Shown here one piece after another: positions 16,010 to 22,464 of a stretch of DNA of 24,873 nucleotides. The translations under genes were made by a program, and so were the position numbers. Source of the stretch: JBFWUW01 sp050247075. Lineage in GTDB: Bacteria; Planctomycetota; Planctomycetia; Pirellulales; JBFWUW01. The notes beneath the pieces are model-generated. The model was not told where the DNA came from, did no database searches, and was given only the letters and a program-made list of their open reading frames with translations. Each line of letters opens with the position of its first letter. Positions within the stretch are counted from its first letter, which is position 1. The stretch lies in NCBI GenBank assembly GCA_050247075.1, contig JBFWUW010000090.1, positions 1 to 24,873 on the forward strand, written 5' to 3'.

Positions 16010-16179
16010 CGACTGGACAACCAGCAAAAGGATTCCAACCGACCGACAACATCGAACATTAGATCGAACATAGCGGGCCGCAGTTGTACTGCGGACTCCA
16101 GGCGCGGCGGCTTCAGCCCCCGCCGCGCCATTTTGAACCTTTGGCCCCACAGATGGCCCTACAGAAAAGGGGAAACGAT
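16010..16179. promoter_or_regulatory. Structured leader between large terminase and capsid genes
   Basis: 170 bp without a gene. It holds a tandem 9-bp repeat ATCGAACAT (16051-16059 and 16063-16071), a perfect hairpin CCGCAGT/ACTGCGG (16078-16094, loop TGT), and a perfect GC-rich hairpin GGCGCGGCGG/CCGCCGCGCC (16101-16129) followed by ATTTTG, which looks like a terminator or attenuator. This suggests the capsid gene is controlled separately from the terminase genes. Confidence 0.55.
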
Positions 16180-17814
16180 ATGGAACTGACGAAACTTGCC
16201 ACGCGCGCCTTGCGTAGGGACTTGGGCGGCTTTCGCGTGCTGGCCGATCCCGACACGGCCAGCGCGGAAGATGTACTGCGGGCGGCTGGCAAGCTGGTCC
16301 GCGACGGGAACTATTCGGGCGCGCTGTTCATCGCCAAAGCGACCGAACCTGACCAGCCCGAAAGCGACGCGCAGTTGGAAGAGCGCGAACGCCTGGCATT
16401 GATGTTCGCGGCTGAAGCCACGACGCCTAAAGCCGTGGAAGTTGAGCAAATCAACGGCAAGGCCATCGACGCGACCGCCGCGGCCATCGTCGCCAGTATG
16501 GTTCAGCCCCCGCCGTCGCGAGGCGATTCCAAGGTTACGCCCGCCGAGTTGTTCGGGGCGGGCGCTGAGCGTCGGCAAAAGAGCAAGGTTTACGGCAATC
16601 CGCCATTTAACAGCCCCGATGAAGGGCAGAAGGATACGACCATGATCCGAGTGAAAGAACCGTCCGAGAAGTTCATCGGCGACCGCCTTGTTGGCAAGCA
16701 CGTCCGCACGGGTGAAATCGTGTTGGACCAAAAGGGACGGCCCGTGTGCCTGCCCGCGGAAAGCGACTACGCCAAGATCGGCGCTTTCGTCAAGCAACGC
16801 GCCTTTCGCGCTGGGCTGGGGAATGACTTCCCCCAGAACGAGCGCGACCTGTTGGCCGAAATGGTTGAACGCGATGCGTGGGTTGGTCAGATCGGCAACG
16901 AGTGGGGCCGTCACACGGGCGCGCGCGTCAAGGCGCTGCTGGGTGACAGCGGCGGCGCGTCGGGCGGCGTGAACCTCATTCCCGCCGTTTTCGACGATGC
17001 GGCGATTACCTTCCCGCTGTTGCATTCGGAGTTGCTGCCTTACGTCGATTTGCGCGACGTGCCCAAGGGCAGCAGCATCGAAGGGGCCAGCATCCAGAAT
17101 CCGACGCTGGCGTGGGGCACCAGCGAAGGTACGGCGTTGACCGTGTTCAACACGGCCAGCATGGTTGCCGCGGTCAACACCAGCATTTTCGCGGTCGTGT
17201 GCGGTGTCGAGATGGGCCGCGAGTTCTTGAGCGATGCGGCGGTTGACGTGGGCAAGACGGTTGCCCAATTGATCGGCGAACGCCTCAAGGAAGAACTGGA
17301 CGATGTGATTTGCAACGGCAACGGAGCGGATCGGCCTTTGGGCCTGTTCAATTCGTCGGGCACAAGCATCATCGTCCAGCAAAGCCCCAGCCCGACGGGT
17401 TGGGACGTGAAGGACGTTGAAGCGCTCTTGTTTGGCATCGGTAAGCAGTACCGCGCCAACAAGGGGCCGAGCGTCCGTTGGGTGATGAACGATACGACCT
17501 ACCGCCGCATCCGTTCGCTGGCAATCAGCAGCAGCGATCAGCGCCGGTTGTTCGGCATGACCCATGAAGATTACGTGCTGTTCGGTCGGCCCGTGAGCAT
17601 TCAGAACGACATCAGCAACCGCGACGTGGCCTTTGTGGACCTGAGCAAGTACAGGCTCTATCGGCGGCTGGGTGGCGAGTTGCGTTTCAGCGATCAGGGC
17701 CAAACCTTGATGCTGAAAAACACGGCGCTGATTACGTTCCGCGGTCGTTACGGCGGTCGGTTGACCGACGGCGCAGCGATGGCCGAGTTCAACACGGCCC
17801 CGCAATCCGAGTAG
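16180..17814 (+). CDS. HK97-fold major capsid protein
   Basis: 544 residues from the ATG at 16180, preceded by AAAAGGGGAAACG. An upstream in-frame start at 16084 would run through the hairpins, so I reject it. The C-terminal part (about 256-540) is a typical HK97-type capsid protein: GGVNLIPAVFDDAAITFPLL, then PLLHSELLPYVDLRDVPKGS; the A-domain/P-domain text VEMGREFLSDAAVDVGKTVA; FGIGKQYRANKGPSVRWVMN; and GRPVSIQNDISNRDVAFVDL. The N-terminal 255 residues are unusually long and look like a scaffold-like delta domain with acidic and basic helical stretches and a proline-rich linker (about 106-112). No protease active site is visible there. It forms the icosahedral shell that the terminase fills. 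A strong hairpin follows the stop. Confidence 0.92.
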   Translation: MELTKLATRALRRDLGGFRVLADPDTASAEDVLRAAGKLVRDGNYSGALFIAKATEPDQPESDAQLEERERLALMFAAEATTPKAVEVEQINGKAIDATAAAIVASMVQPPPSRGDSKVTPAELFGAGAERRQKSKVYGNPPFNSPDEGQKDTTMIRVKEPSEKFIGDRLVGKHVRTGEIVLDQKGRPVCLPAESDYAKIGAFVKQRAFRAGLGNDFPQNERDLLAEMVERDAWVGQIGNEWGRHTGARVKALLGDSGGASGGVNLIPAVFDDAAITFPLLHSELLPYVDLRDVPKGSSIEGASIQNPTLAWGTSEGTALTVFNTASMVAAVNTSIFAVVCGVEMGREFLSDAAVDVGKTVAQLIGERLKEELDDVICNGNGADRPLGLFNSSGTSIIVQQSPSPTGWDVKDVEALLFGIGKQYRANKGPSVRWVMNDTTYRRIRSLAISSSDQRRLFGMTHEDYVLFGRPVSIQNDISNRDVAFVDLSKYRLYRRLGGELRFSDQGQTLMLKNTALITFRGRYGGRLTDGAAMAEFNTAPQSE

Positions 17815-17836
17815 CCCTGAATAGCAAACCTGACGC

Positions 17837-17865
17837 GGGCGGGGCTGGCATGGCTGGCCCCGCCC
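17837..17865 (+). terminator. Hairpin terminator after the capsid gene
   Basis: Perfect 9-bp GC-only stem, GGGCGGGGC (17837-17845) with GCCCCGCCC (17857-17865), 11-nt loop, followed by ATTGTTGAAT. It lies 23 bp past the capsid stop. The T tract is poor, so it may only reduce read-through or stabilise the capsid mRNA. Confidence 0.6.
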
Positions 17866-17922
17866 ATTGTTGAATCTCGCAACGAGTCTATCGCAATGAT
17901 TCTCTCCAACAAGGAAACCACC

Positions 17923-18429
17923 ATGAGCAAGACCGCCATCGAAATTGAAGTCGATACCGAACACAACAACAATGTGCTTTTCCAGCCCTTGCAGCGCAGC
18001 ATTCGCGGGCGGTTTTCGTTTGACCGCGCGGCCAAGCATGAAAAGAACTGGCATCTTGTGTCGGCAGGCTGGCCCGACATGATCCCTGGACAGCGCATCG
18101 GATTCGATGCGGCCACGGGTGAGGGCTACATCTTGGAACCGCTCCACGCGCCCGACCATGAGGGCATCGCGGAGCGCGTCAAGGCGCAAGCCATGAAGCT
18201 GGCCCCCGAGCGCGAAGCGGTCAAGCTGACGGACCAGGGCCGCGCCGATTGGTTGTGGGCCATGAAGTGCTTGACCGACCACGGCATTGCCAAGCTGGTC
18301 AAGGGGGAGTTCCCGCGCGAAGTCGCGCCGCCGACTCCCAAGCCCGCGACCCTTGACCCCATCGACCGCCTGGCGACGGCGATCGAAGGGCTGTTGGAAA
18401 AGCTGGCCCCCAAGCGGGCGCTGGCCTAG
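17923..18429 (+). CDS. Hypothetical protein downstream of the capsid gene
   Basis: 168 residues from the ATG at 17923, chosen for the AAGGAAA ribosome binding site just upstream; an ATG at 17896 is in frame but poorer. Three parts can be seen: an N-terminal region with many short polar residues (IEIEVDTEHNNNV), a middle with aromatic and glycine residues (NWHLVSAGWPDMIPGQRIGF), and a C-terminal half with charged helices ending in a proline linker and the amphipathic helix DPIDRLATAIEGLLEKLAPK. Nothing identifies a family. Position next to the capsid suggests a head-associated protein such as a decoration, scaffold or connector-like subunit, but this is inference. A hairpin at 18448-18484 follows. 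Confidence 0.7.
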   Translation: MSKTAIEIEVDTEHNNNVLFQPLQRSIRGRFSFDRAAKHEKNWHLVSAGWPDMIPGQRIGFDAATGEGYILEPLHAPDHEGIAERVKAQAMKLAPEREAVKLTDQGRADWLWAMKCLTDHGIAKLVKGEFPREVAPPTPKPATLDPIDRLATAIEGLLEKLAPKRALA

Positions 18430-18447
18430 TTCCTGATTCTGTTCTGC

Positions 18448-18484
18448 GGGGTGGCCCGACTGTGATAGGCGGTTGGGCCATCCC
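18448..18484 (+). terminator. Possible terminator hairpin
   Basis: GGGTGGCCC pairs with GGGCCATCCC (one bulged base), with a loop of about 17 nt, followed by GATTCTCTCTCC. It lies between the unknown gene ending at 18429 and the gene at 18507. The weak T run makes the terminator call uncertain. Confidence 0.4.
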
Positions 18485-18506
18485 GATTCTCTCTCCCGTG
18501 TGAACC

Positions 18507-18827
18507 ATGAACGTCTTGCAAGCCCATGAGTTGTTTTCCTGCGCCAAGCCCCCGCGCGGCTTTCCGTTGCCGCGCTTCCCTGGCATCCCCAGCGCGATCT
18601 TGTGGCCCGTCTGCGCTACGGGCGCGGTGGTGTTGACGGGGCAGATTGCCGTCTGCGATTGCGCCGCCGATCTTGACCGCGCGTTTGCGGGCTTTGTGGG
18701 CTTGCTGCGCGTTGATGCAGTGGACACGCAAGCTTGGGCTGACGCCTGCCTGCAAGTGCTGGCCGAGTACATCGACGCAGGCCAGCGGCTTGAATCTCGC
18801 ATGGCCGCAATCGCGCTGTCGAATTAA
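18507..18827 (+). CDS. Hypothetical protein
   Basis: 106 residues; ATG at 18507 with a weak ribosome binding site. The protein has four cysteines (C12, C36, C50 and C52, with C50-D-C52 close together), a hydrophobic middle (about 30-48) that is too short and mixed for a confident membrane helix, and a helical C-terminal half (LDRAFAGFVGLLRV, WADACLQVLAEYIDAGQRLE). No domain is recognised. The stop at 18825-18827 is 12 bp before the next gene, which has its own AAGGAA site, so the four genes from here to 20142 read as one operon. A role in head completion or regulation cannot be told from sequence. Confidence 0.6.
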   Translation: MNVLQAHELFSCAKPPRGFPLPRFPGIPSAILWPVCATGAVVLTGQIAVCDCAADLDRAFAGFVGLLRVDAVDTQAWADACLQVLAEYIDAGQRLESRMAAIALSN

Positions 18828-18839
18828 GGAACCTGACCG

Positions 18840-19286
18840 ATGATTCGCGCCCCGCGACGAAGCCAGCACTTGCCACCCGAATTATGGCAGCAGATTGACG
18901 CGCTGCGGGATGCGGGGCTTGGACCGCGCCAAATTGCGGATCGGTTGGGGGTATCCCATTTCACGCTGTTGAAAATGCGGAAGTCGCGATCCGTGGCCCT
19001 GCCCGACCGACCGCGCCCCAAGATCGTCCCTGAGAATTATCCGCCCGACTTGCGAGCGAAGCTGGAAACGCCCGTTGCCGAGTTGGGCTTGCGGCCTGCG
19101 CTTCGCGACTTGTTGGACCGACTTGGGCTGTTGTTTGTCGCTGACCTGTTGGCCGTGAGCGCCGATGACTTGCTGACGATCCCTGGCATCAACGCAAGGA
19201 ACCTGAAAGGCATCTATCGGGCGCTGGCGCAAATCGGATTGCATCGCAACGGGCGAACGCTAGAGCAACCGGAGTTGGTCGCGTGA
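18840..19286 (+). CDS. HTH protein with C-terminal RNA polymerase alpha-CTD-like domain
   Basis: 148 residues, ATG at 18840 with AAGGAA upstream. The N-terminus (about 11-50) is a recombinase/resolvase-type helix-turn-helix: PPELWQQIDALRDAGLGPRQ, then IADRLGVSHFTLLKMRKSR. After a basic linker, residues 78-136 align without gaps with the alpha-CTD of bacterial RpoA: TPVAELGLRPALRDLLDRLG, VADLLAVSADDLLTIPGI and NLKGIYRALAQIGL, including the helix-hairpin-helix. By eye, the position of E. coli R265 (main UP-element contact) is alanine here (A87) and N268 is aspartate (D90), so the copy probably does not bind DNA as in RNA polymerase. It may recruit polymerase or contact sigma or activators. A generic helix-hairpin-helix DNA-binding domain is the other reading. 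Stop overlaps the next start. Confidence 0.72.
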   Translation: MIRAPRRSQHLPPELWQQIDALRDAGLGPRQIADRLGVSHFTLLKMRKSRSVALPDRPRPKIVPENYPPDLRAKLETPVAELGLRPALRDLLDRLGLLFVADLLAVSADDLLTIPGINARNLKGIYRALAQIGLHRNGRTLEQPELVA

Positions 19287-19798
19287 AAACCGCTCCCGTA
19301 CTTCCCGCCCGTTCGCACGTTGCCCTACACGAAGCGGGGCATTGCCTTGTCGCGTTCCTGTTGGGAATCCCGATTCTAGAAGTAATGGTTGATCCCCAGC
19401 GCATCGACGATCCTGGCATGGATGGCTGGGTGACGTTCGATGAACAGCGCGCCCCGCTTGGCGCAATACTCGCCATGCTCACGGCGGGCGCGGTCGCGGA
19501 GCATCTTGGCGGCTGGGAGTGCGAAGCGGCGTTGAATCACGCCCGCCACGATCTTGCCGCGGTGGCGCGTCGAACCGCTGGTATGGAACCTGACGCCGTG
19601 GCCGACTTGCTGCGACGGTCGATGGCGCGGAGCGCGCAATTGTGCCAAGAGCGGCGGGCCGACTTGTTGGCCCTGGCCGACTACCTGGCAGGCAACGCTT
19701 GGGTGTCGGGCAACGGCGCGACAAAGTTCCTTGAACGTCGCGGCTTAACGTGCGGGCTGGAATCTCTGAGGCACTTTCAAAAGGATCACGCGGCATGA
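19283..19798 (+). CDS. M41 (FtsH peptidase)-like zinc metallopeptidase without AAA domain
   Basis: 171 residues. The GTG start at 19283 overlaps the preceding stop (GTGA). The motif ALHEAGHCLVAFLLG holds the zinc ligands H16 and H20 and the catalytic E17. Downstream, LNHARHDLAAVARRTAGM aligns with the FtsH segment that supplies the third ligand, here D90. TAGAVAEHLGG matches the usual GGRAAEE stretch. FtsH itself has transmembrane helices and an AAA ATPase before the peptidase; both are missing, so this is a free-standing peptidase-like domain. Placed in the capsid operon, and with no prohead protease found, it could process capsid proteins or cleave a host or helper-phage factor; this is speculative. 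Translationally coupled to the next gene (ATGA). Confidence 0.75.
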   Translation: MKTAPVLPARSHVALHEAGHCLVAFLLGIPILEVMVDPQRIDDPGMDGWVTFDEQRAPLGAILAMLTAGAVAEHLGGWECEAALNHARHDLAAVARRTAGMEPDAVADLLRRSMARSAQLCQERRADLLALADYLAGNAWVSGNGATKFLERRGLTCGLESLRHFQKDHAA

Positions 19799-20142
19799 AA
19801 CGAATGCTCTTGCGCCTGTTGGGGCGCGCCGACTTGGCGGACCTGACCCGCGCGAATGACCGGCTAGGGCGTGAGCTTGGACAAGCCCGCCGCGACCTGG
19901 CAACCGTCCAAGCGGAACTTGCCGACGCGCTGGCCGACTTGGCGCGGACGCGCAACGACCTGGACGAAGCGCGGGTAGGGCTGCGCGTGGCCCAAGCTGA
20001 AAACCTTGGAGCCTGGAAGCTGATTGAACGCTTTCACGCGCAATGGGACGCGGACGTTGCCACCATTGGCCGGCGCATGGCGGACGCGGAAACCGACCGA
20101 AGGTTGATTGAAGCGGAAGCGGTGGAGGAAGCGCCGGTGTAG
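19795..20142 (+). CDS. Coiled-coil protein, function unknown
   Basis: 115 residues; the ATG at 19795 overlaps the upstream stop (ATGA at 19795-19798). A short basic N-terminus (KRMLLRLLGR) is followed by a continuous heptad-rich stretch (about 14-80: ELGQARRDLATVQAELADAL, LARTRNDLDEARVGLRVAQA) and an acidic end. This is a rod-like coiled coil, which forms dimers or bundles. Possibilities include a scaffold or tape-like head protein, or a partner of the upstream peptidase given the coupled translation; none can be shown. It is the last plus-strand gene of the operon; its stop is 28 bp from the end of the converging minus-strand gene. Confidence 0.65.
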   Translation: MKRMLLRLLGRADLADLTRANDRLGRELGQARRDLATVQAELADALADLARTRNDLDEARVGLRVAQAENLGAWKLIERFHAQWDADVATIGRRMADAETDRRLIEAEAVEEAPV

Positions 20143-20170
20143 CTGAGGGAATGGGCCGCGCCCGATGCCC

Positions 20171-20674
20171 CTAAGCGTAGAACAGACAATCGACGTTCGG
20201 GCAACCATGCAGAAAGCTGGAAAGCTGGTCAACGATTGGTGCGTATTTGCCGGGGAACGGATACCTGCCTTGGGCATCAGGCGAATAGCGTGAAATCACG
20301 ATGAAATCGTTCTGCGTTTGCTCAATCGCAACGTAGCCGTGTAGGAATTTCGTCCCATTGGAGTAGCCGCCTAGCAGCGATAGAACCGGGAAGCGCCCCG
20401 CGCTCAATTCTGCTGCGAGATCAATGCACAAAGAATGGAATGGCGGAGCATAGGACGGAAGCTGAAAAGTGACTTGCCGGTTGTTCAACGTGTGCGGTCT
20501 GTTGAAAAGCGTGAAACCCTGTAGGTCGTACTGCGCCTGATTCTGAAATGGGAAAGCGTTTGGGAGAATGATGTTGTCAAGTTTTAGCGCCATTTCAGTT
20601 GCGGATTGGAAGCAACTGAACTGACGCATTTGATAGTGCTGACTGAGGATGGCTTGCGCCTGAGTAGTGTTCAT
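20171..20674 (-). CDS. Possible papain-like/C39-like cysteine protease, accessory gene
   Basis: 167 residues, ATG at 20674. Near the N-terminus QMRQFSCFQSATEMAL places Q15 six residues before C21, the spacing of the oxyanion-hole glutamine and catalytic cysteine in papain-like enzymes. HGYVAIEQTQNDFIVISRYS then supplies a candidate catalytic H112 followed by two strands and D133, as in C39_2-type peptidases. No signal peptide is seen. Composition is unlike the neighbours: 28 of 60 bases are G or C at 20521-20580 versus 41 of 60 at 19561-19620. Opposite orientation, low GC and an upstream XRE gene 20 bp away mark it as a cargo gene, perhaps for defence, toxicity or superinfection control. The family call is by motif only. 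Confidence 0.5.
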   Translation of the reverse strand: MNTTQAQAILSQHYQMRQFSCFQSATEMALKLDNIILPNAFPFQNQAQYDLQGFTLFNRPHTLNNRQVTFQLPSYAPPFHSLCIDLAAELSAGRFPVLSLLGGYSNGTKFLHGYVAIEQTQNDFIVISRYSPDAQGRYPFPGKYAPIVDQLSSFLHGCPNVDCLFYA

Positions 20675-20694
20675 GGTGAAAGTCTCGTTGTTCC

Positions 20695-21000
20695 CTAGCG
20701 ACCAGACACGGAACGGGCCTTTGCTTTGCGCCGCACTTCCAAGCCCAAGTAGTCCATCAATACAGCCGCGTTGTCGGCGTTCAGCCCGCCACCCGCGAGC
20801 AAGCGGCCAATGAGCGACTGCGCAATGCCCGTATCGCGGGCGATACGGTATTGCGACAACCCCTGCGCTTGAATCTCACTCCGCAAGAAATCGTGGAACG
20901 CGCGGCCCAAGTCTGCGGCCTGTTCGGTTGTCATCGACTTTCCGACGCCTGGCACGGATCGGACTACAGGGGCAGGGGCTGGCTTGCGGGGCTTTGGCAT
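20695..21000 (-). CDS. XRE-family helix-turn-helix regulator
   Basis: 101 residues, ATG at 21000. A basic, proline-rich tail (1-22) is followed by a Cro/CI-type domain (about 37-88) with DFLRSEIQAQGLSQYRIARD, TGIAQSLIGRLLAGG and LNADNAAVLMDYLGLEVRRK. It would bind a palindromic operator as a dimer. It is the first gene of a two-gene minus-strand operon with the possible cysteine protease (20-bp gap) and is divergent from the integrase. The shared 139-bp region holds two short inverted repeats, one overlapping its own ribosome binding site, so autoregulation and control of integrase are likely. It may be the repressor of the element or the antitoxin/regulator of its neighbour. Confidence 0.82.
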   Translation of the reverse strand: MPKPRKPAPAPVVRSVPGVGKSMTTEQAADLGRAFHDFLRSEIQAQGLSQYRIARDTGIAQSLIGRLLAGGGLNADNAAVLMDYLGLEVRRKAKARSVSGR

Positions 21001-21001
21001 C

Positions 21002-21024
21002 GTTAGACCTAACGAGTAGTCGTT
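21002..21024. promoter_or_regulatory. Short inverted repeats, probable XRE operator
   Basis: GTTAGACCTAAC (21002-21013; arms GTTAG/CTAAC) is followed at once by AACGAGTAGTCGTT (21011-21024; arms AACGA/TCGTT). They cover the leader of the XRE gene and end at the -35 box of the integrase promoter, so a bound repressor could silence both genes. Confidence 0.5.
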
Positions 21025-21053
21025 TGACAGCAGTAACCACTAATCGTTATAGT
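21024..21053 (+). promoter_or_regulatory. Sigma-70-type promoter of the integrase gene
   Basis: Perfect -35 TTGACA (21024-21029), 18-bp spacer, then TATAGT (21048-21053), one base from the -10 consensus. Transcription would start near 21060, about 80 bp upstream of the integrase ATG. It is the best promoter match I found in the window. Confidence 0.65.
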
Positions 21054-21139
21054 AGCGAACATCGGGCGGGGCTTCAATCCCCGCGATGCAAACGGGGCGC
21101 AACCAAGGGCCGCATCCGCGGCAGAAAGTGACGGCTGGC

Positions 21140-22342
21140 ATGGCGAGTAAAACGAAACGGCGCGGAAGGGGGGAAGGTTCAATCTTTCAGCGCAGCGACG
21201 GCAGTTGGTCCGCTGAAATTACGGTGGGCTACGCCGTCGATGCGAACGGCAAGCCCAAGCGATTGCGTCGGACGATCTATGGTGAAACGAAACGCGAAGT
21301 ACAAGCGAAGTTGGGGAAACTGCAATCCGCCAAGTTGGACGGCACGCTTTGCGATGCGGAGCGGTTGACCGTGGCGGCATTCTTGGATCGTTGGTTGACC
21401 GACGTGGCCCGCGCAACGATTCGGCAGACAAGCTACGCCTTGTATGAGGGGCTGGTGAGCAACCATATCAACAAACGGCTGGGGGGCGTAGCCCTGGCAA
21501 AGCTGACGCCAGCGCACGTCCAAGGGTTGTACTCTGCAATGGAACAAGGCGGCGCATCGGCCCGCTTGCGTCAGCAGACTCACAACGTCTTGCGTCGCGC
21601 GTTGAAGCAAGCGGTCAAGTGGGGAATGATCCCCCGCAATGTCTGCGATGCGGTTGACCCGCCCCGCGTGCCGCGGCCCACGGTTACGGCGCTGACGCCC
21701 GACCAAACGGCCACGCTCTTGGATGCGGCCAAAGGTGATCGGCTGGAAGCCTTGTTTGTCGTGGCCGTGACCAGTGGCTTGCGGCAAGGCGAGTTGTTCG
21801 CGCTTCAGTGGCCCGACGTTGACTTGGACGCGGGAACGGTGACGGTGCGGCACACGCTGTTAGAATTGAAGAAAGAACGCGGGGGCTTCGTCCTGGGTGA
21901 GCCGAAGTCCGCAAAGGGACGGCGGCGCGTCGAGTTGCCCGCAATGGCCGTGGATGCTCTTGCGGAGCATCGCAAGCGAATGCTGGCCGAAGGGCACGCG
22001 GCTTCGTCTTGGGTGTTCTCTGACACGGGTGGGAGCCACCTGCGCAAGAGCAACTTTGTCCGGCGCGTGTTCAAGCCCCTGTTGAAGTCCGCGGGCTTGC
22101 CCGACATTCGCTTTCACGACCTGCGCCACACTTCGGCAACGCTCATGCTGGCCGAAGGGGTGCATCCCAAGATCGTGCAAGAGCGTTTGGGCCACGCCAC
22201 CATTGGATTGACCCTAGACACCTACTCGCACGTCATGCCCGGCATGGGGCGAGACGCGGCCACCAAAATGGACGGCATTTTGAAACGGGCCGAAGCTGGC
22301 CGGAAGCGTGCTGAGGATGCGGCCAAAGCGGTGGGAGCTTGA
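21140..22342 (+). CDS. int: Tyrosine-type site-specific integrase
   Basis: 400 residues from the ATG at 21140; an in-frame start at 21086 exists but adds sequence unlike the family. The N-terminus is an arm-binding AP2-like domain (GSIFQRSDGSWSAEITVGYA), then a core-binding SAM-like domain (about 75-165), then the catalytic domain with all active-site residues: R215 in TSGLRQGELFAL, K259 in SAKGRRRVELP, H326 and R329 in HDLRHT, H352 in LGHA, and nucleophile Y362 in LDTYSH. It should insert and, with a directionality factor, excise the element at the tRNA-Val 3' end. It is the last gene before attR, facing the tRNA, the standard place. A strong promoter lies upstream and is shared with XRE-controlled sequence. 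Confidence 0.95.
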   Translation: MASKTKRRGRGEGSIFQRSDGSWSAEITVGYAVDANGKPKRLRRTIYGETKREVQAKLGKLQSAKLDGTLCDAERLTVAAFLDRWLTDVARATIRQTSYALYEGLVSNHINKRLGGVALAKLTPAHVQGLYSAMEQGGASARLRQQTHNVLRRALKQAVKWGMIPRNVCDAVDPPRVPRPTVTALTPDQTATLLDAAKGDRLEALFVVAVTSGLRQGELFALQWPDVDLDAGTVTVRHTLLELKKERGGFVLGEPKSAKGRRRVELPAMAVDALAEHRKRMLAEGHAASSWVFSDTGGSHLRKSNFVRRVFKPLLKSAGLPDIRFHDLRHTSATLMLAEGVHPKIVQERLGHATIGLTLDTYSHVMPGMGRDAATKMDGILKRAEAGRKRAEDAAKAVGA

Positions 22343-22374
22343 ACGATGAACTTGGCGGCTGAAATGTTCCGATT

Positions 22375-22392
22375 GGCTGTAATTAGGCTGTA
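22375..22392. promoter_or_regulatory. GGCTGTA half-site array, right end
   Basis: GGCTGTAATTAGGCTGTA, identical to the left-end array (10386-10403) except for one base and in the same orientation. It lies between the integrase stop and attR. Matching arrays inside both ends of an integrated element are typical integrase arm-type sites. Confidence 0.6.
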
Positions 22393-22420
22393 TTTTGCCC
22401 CCTTCTGCTTTCGCGGGCCC

Positions 22421-22452
22421 AAAAAGAAAGCCCCGCAATTTCTTGCAGGGCT
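22421..22452 (-). terminator. Hairpin terminator downstream of tRNA-Val
   Basis: AGCCC-C-GCAA (22429-22438) pairs with TTGC-A-GGGCT (22443-22452), 4-nt loop, one mismatch. On the minus strand it is followed by CTTTCTTTTTGGG, a good T tract, so it terminates the leftward tRNA transcript. It lies on the element side of the core, so the element seems to bring its own terminator for the tRNA gene. It may also stop the integrase transcript in the other direction. Confidence 0.65.
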
Positions 22453-22464
22453 TAGCTTTCCGTC

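Noticed and set aside
16159..18282. Minus-strand open frame of about 700 codons
   Set aside because: Antisense to the capsid gene and the next gene; crosses two hairpins and has no recognisable domain.
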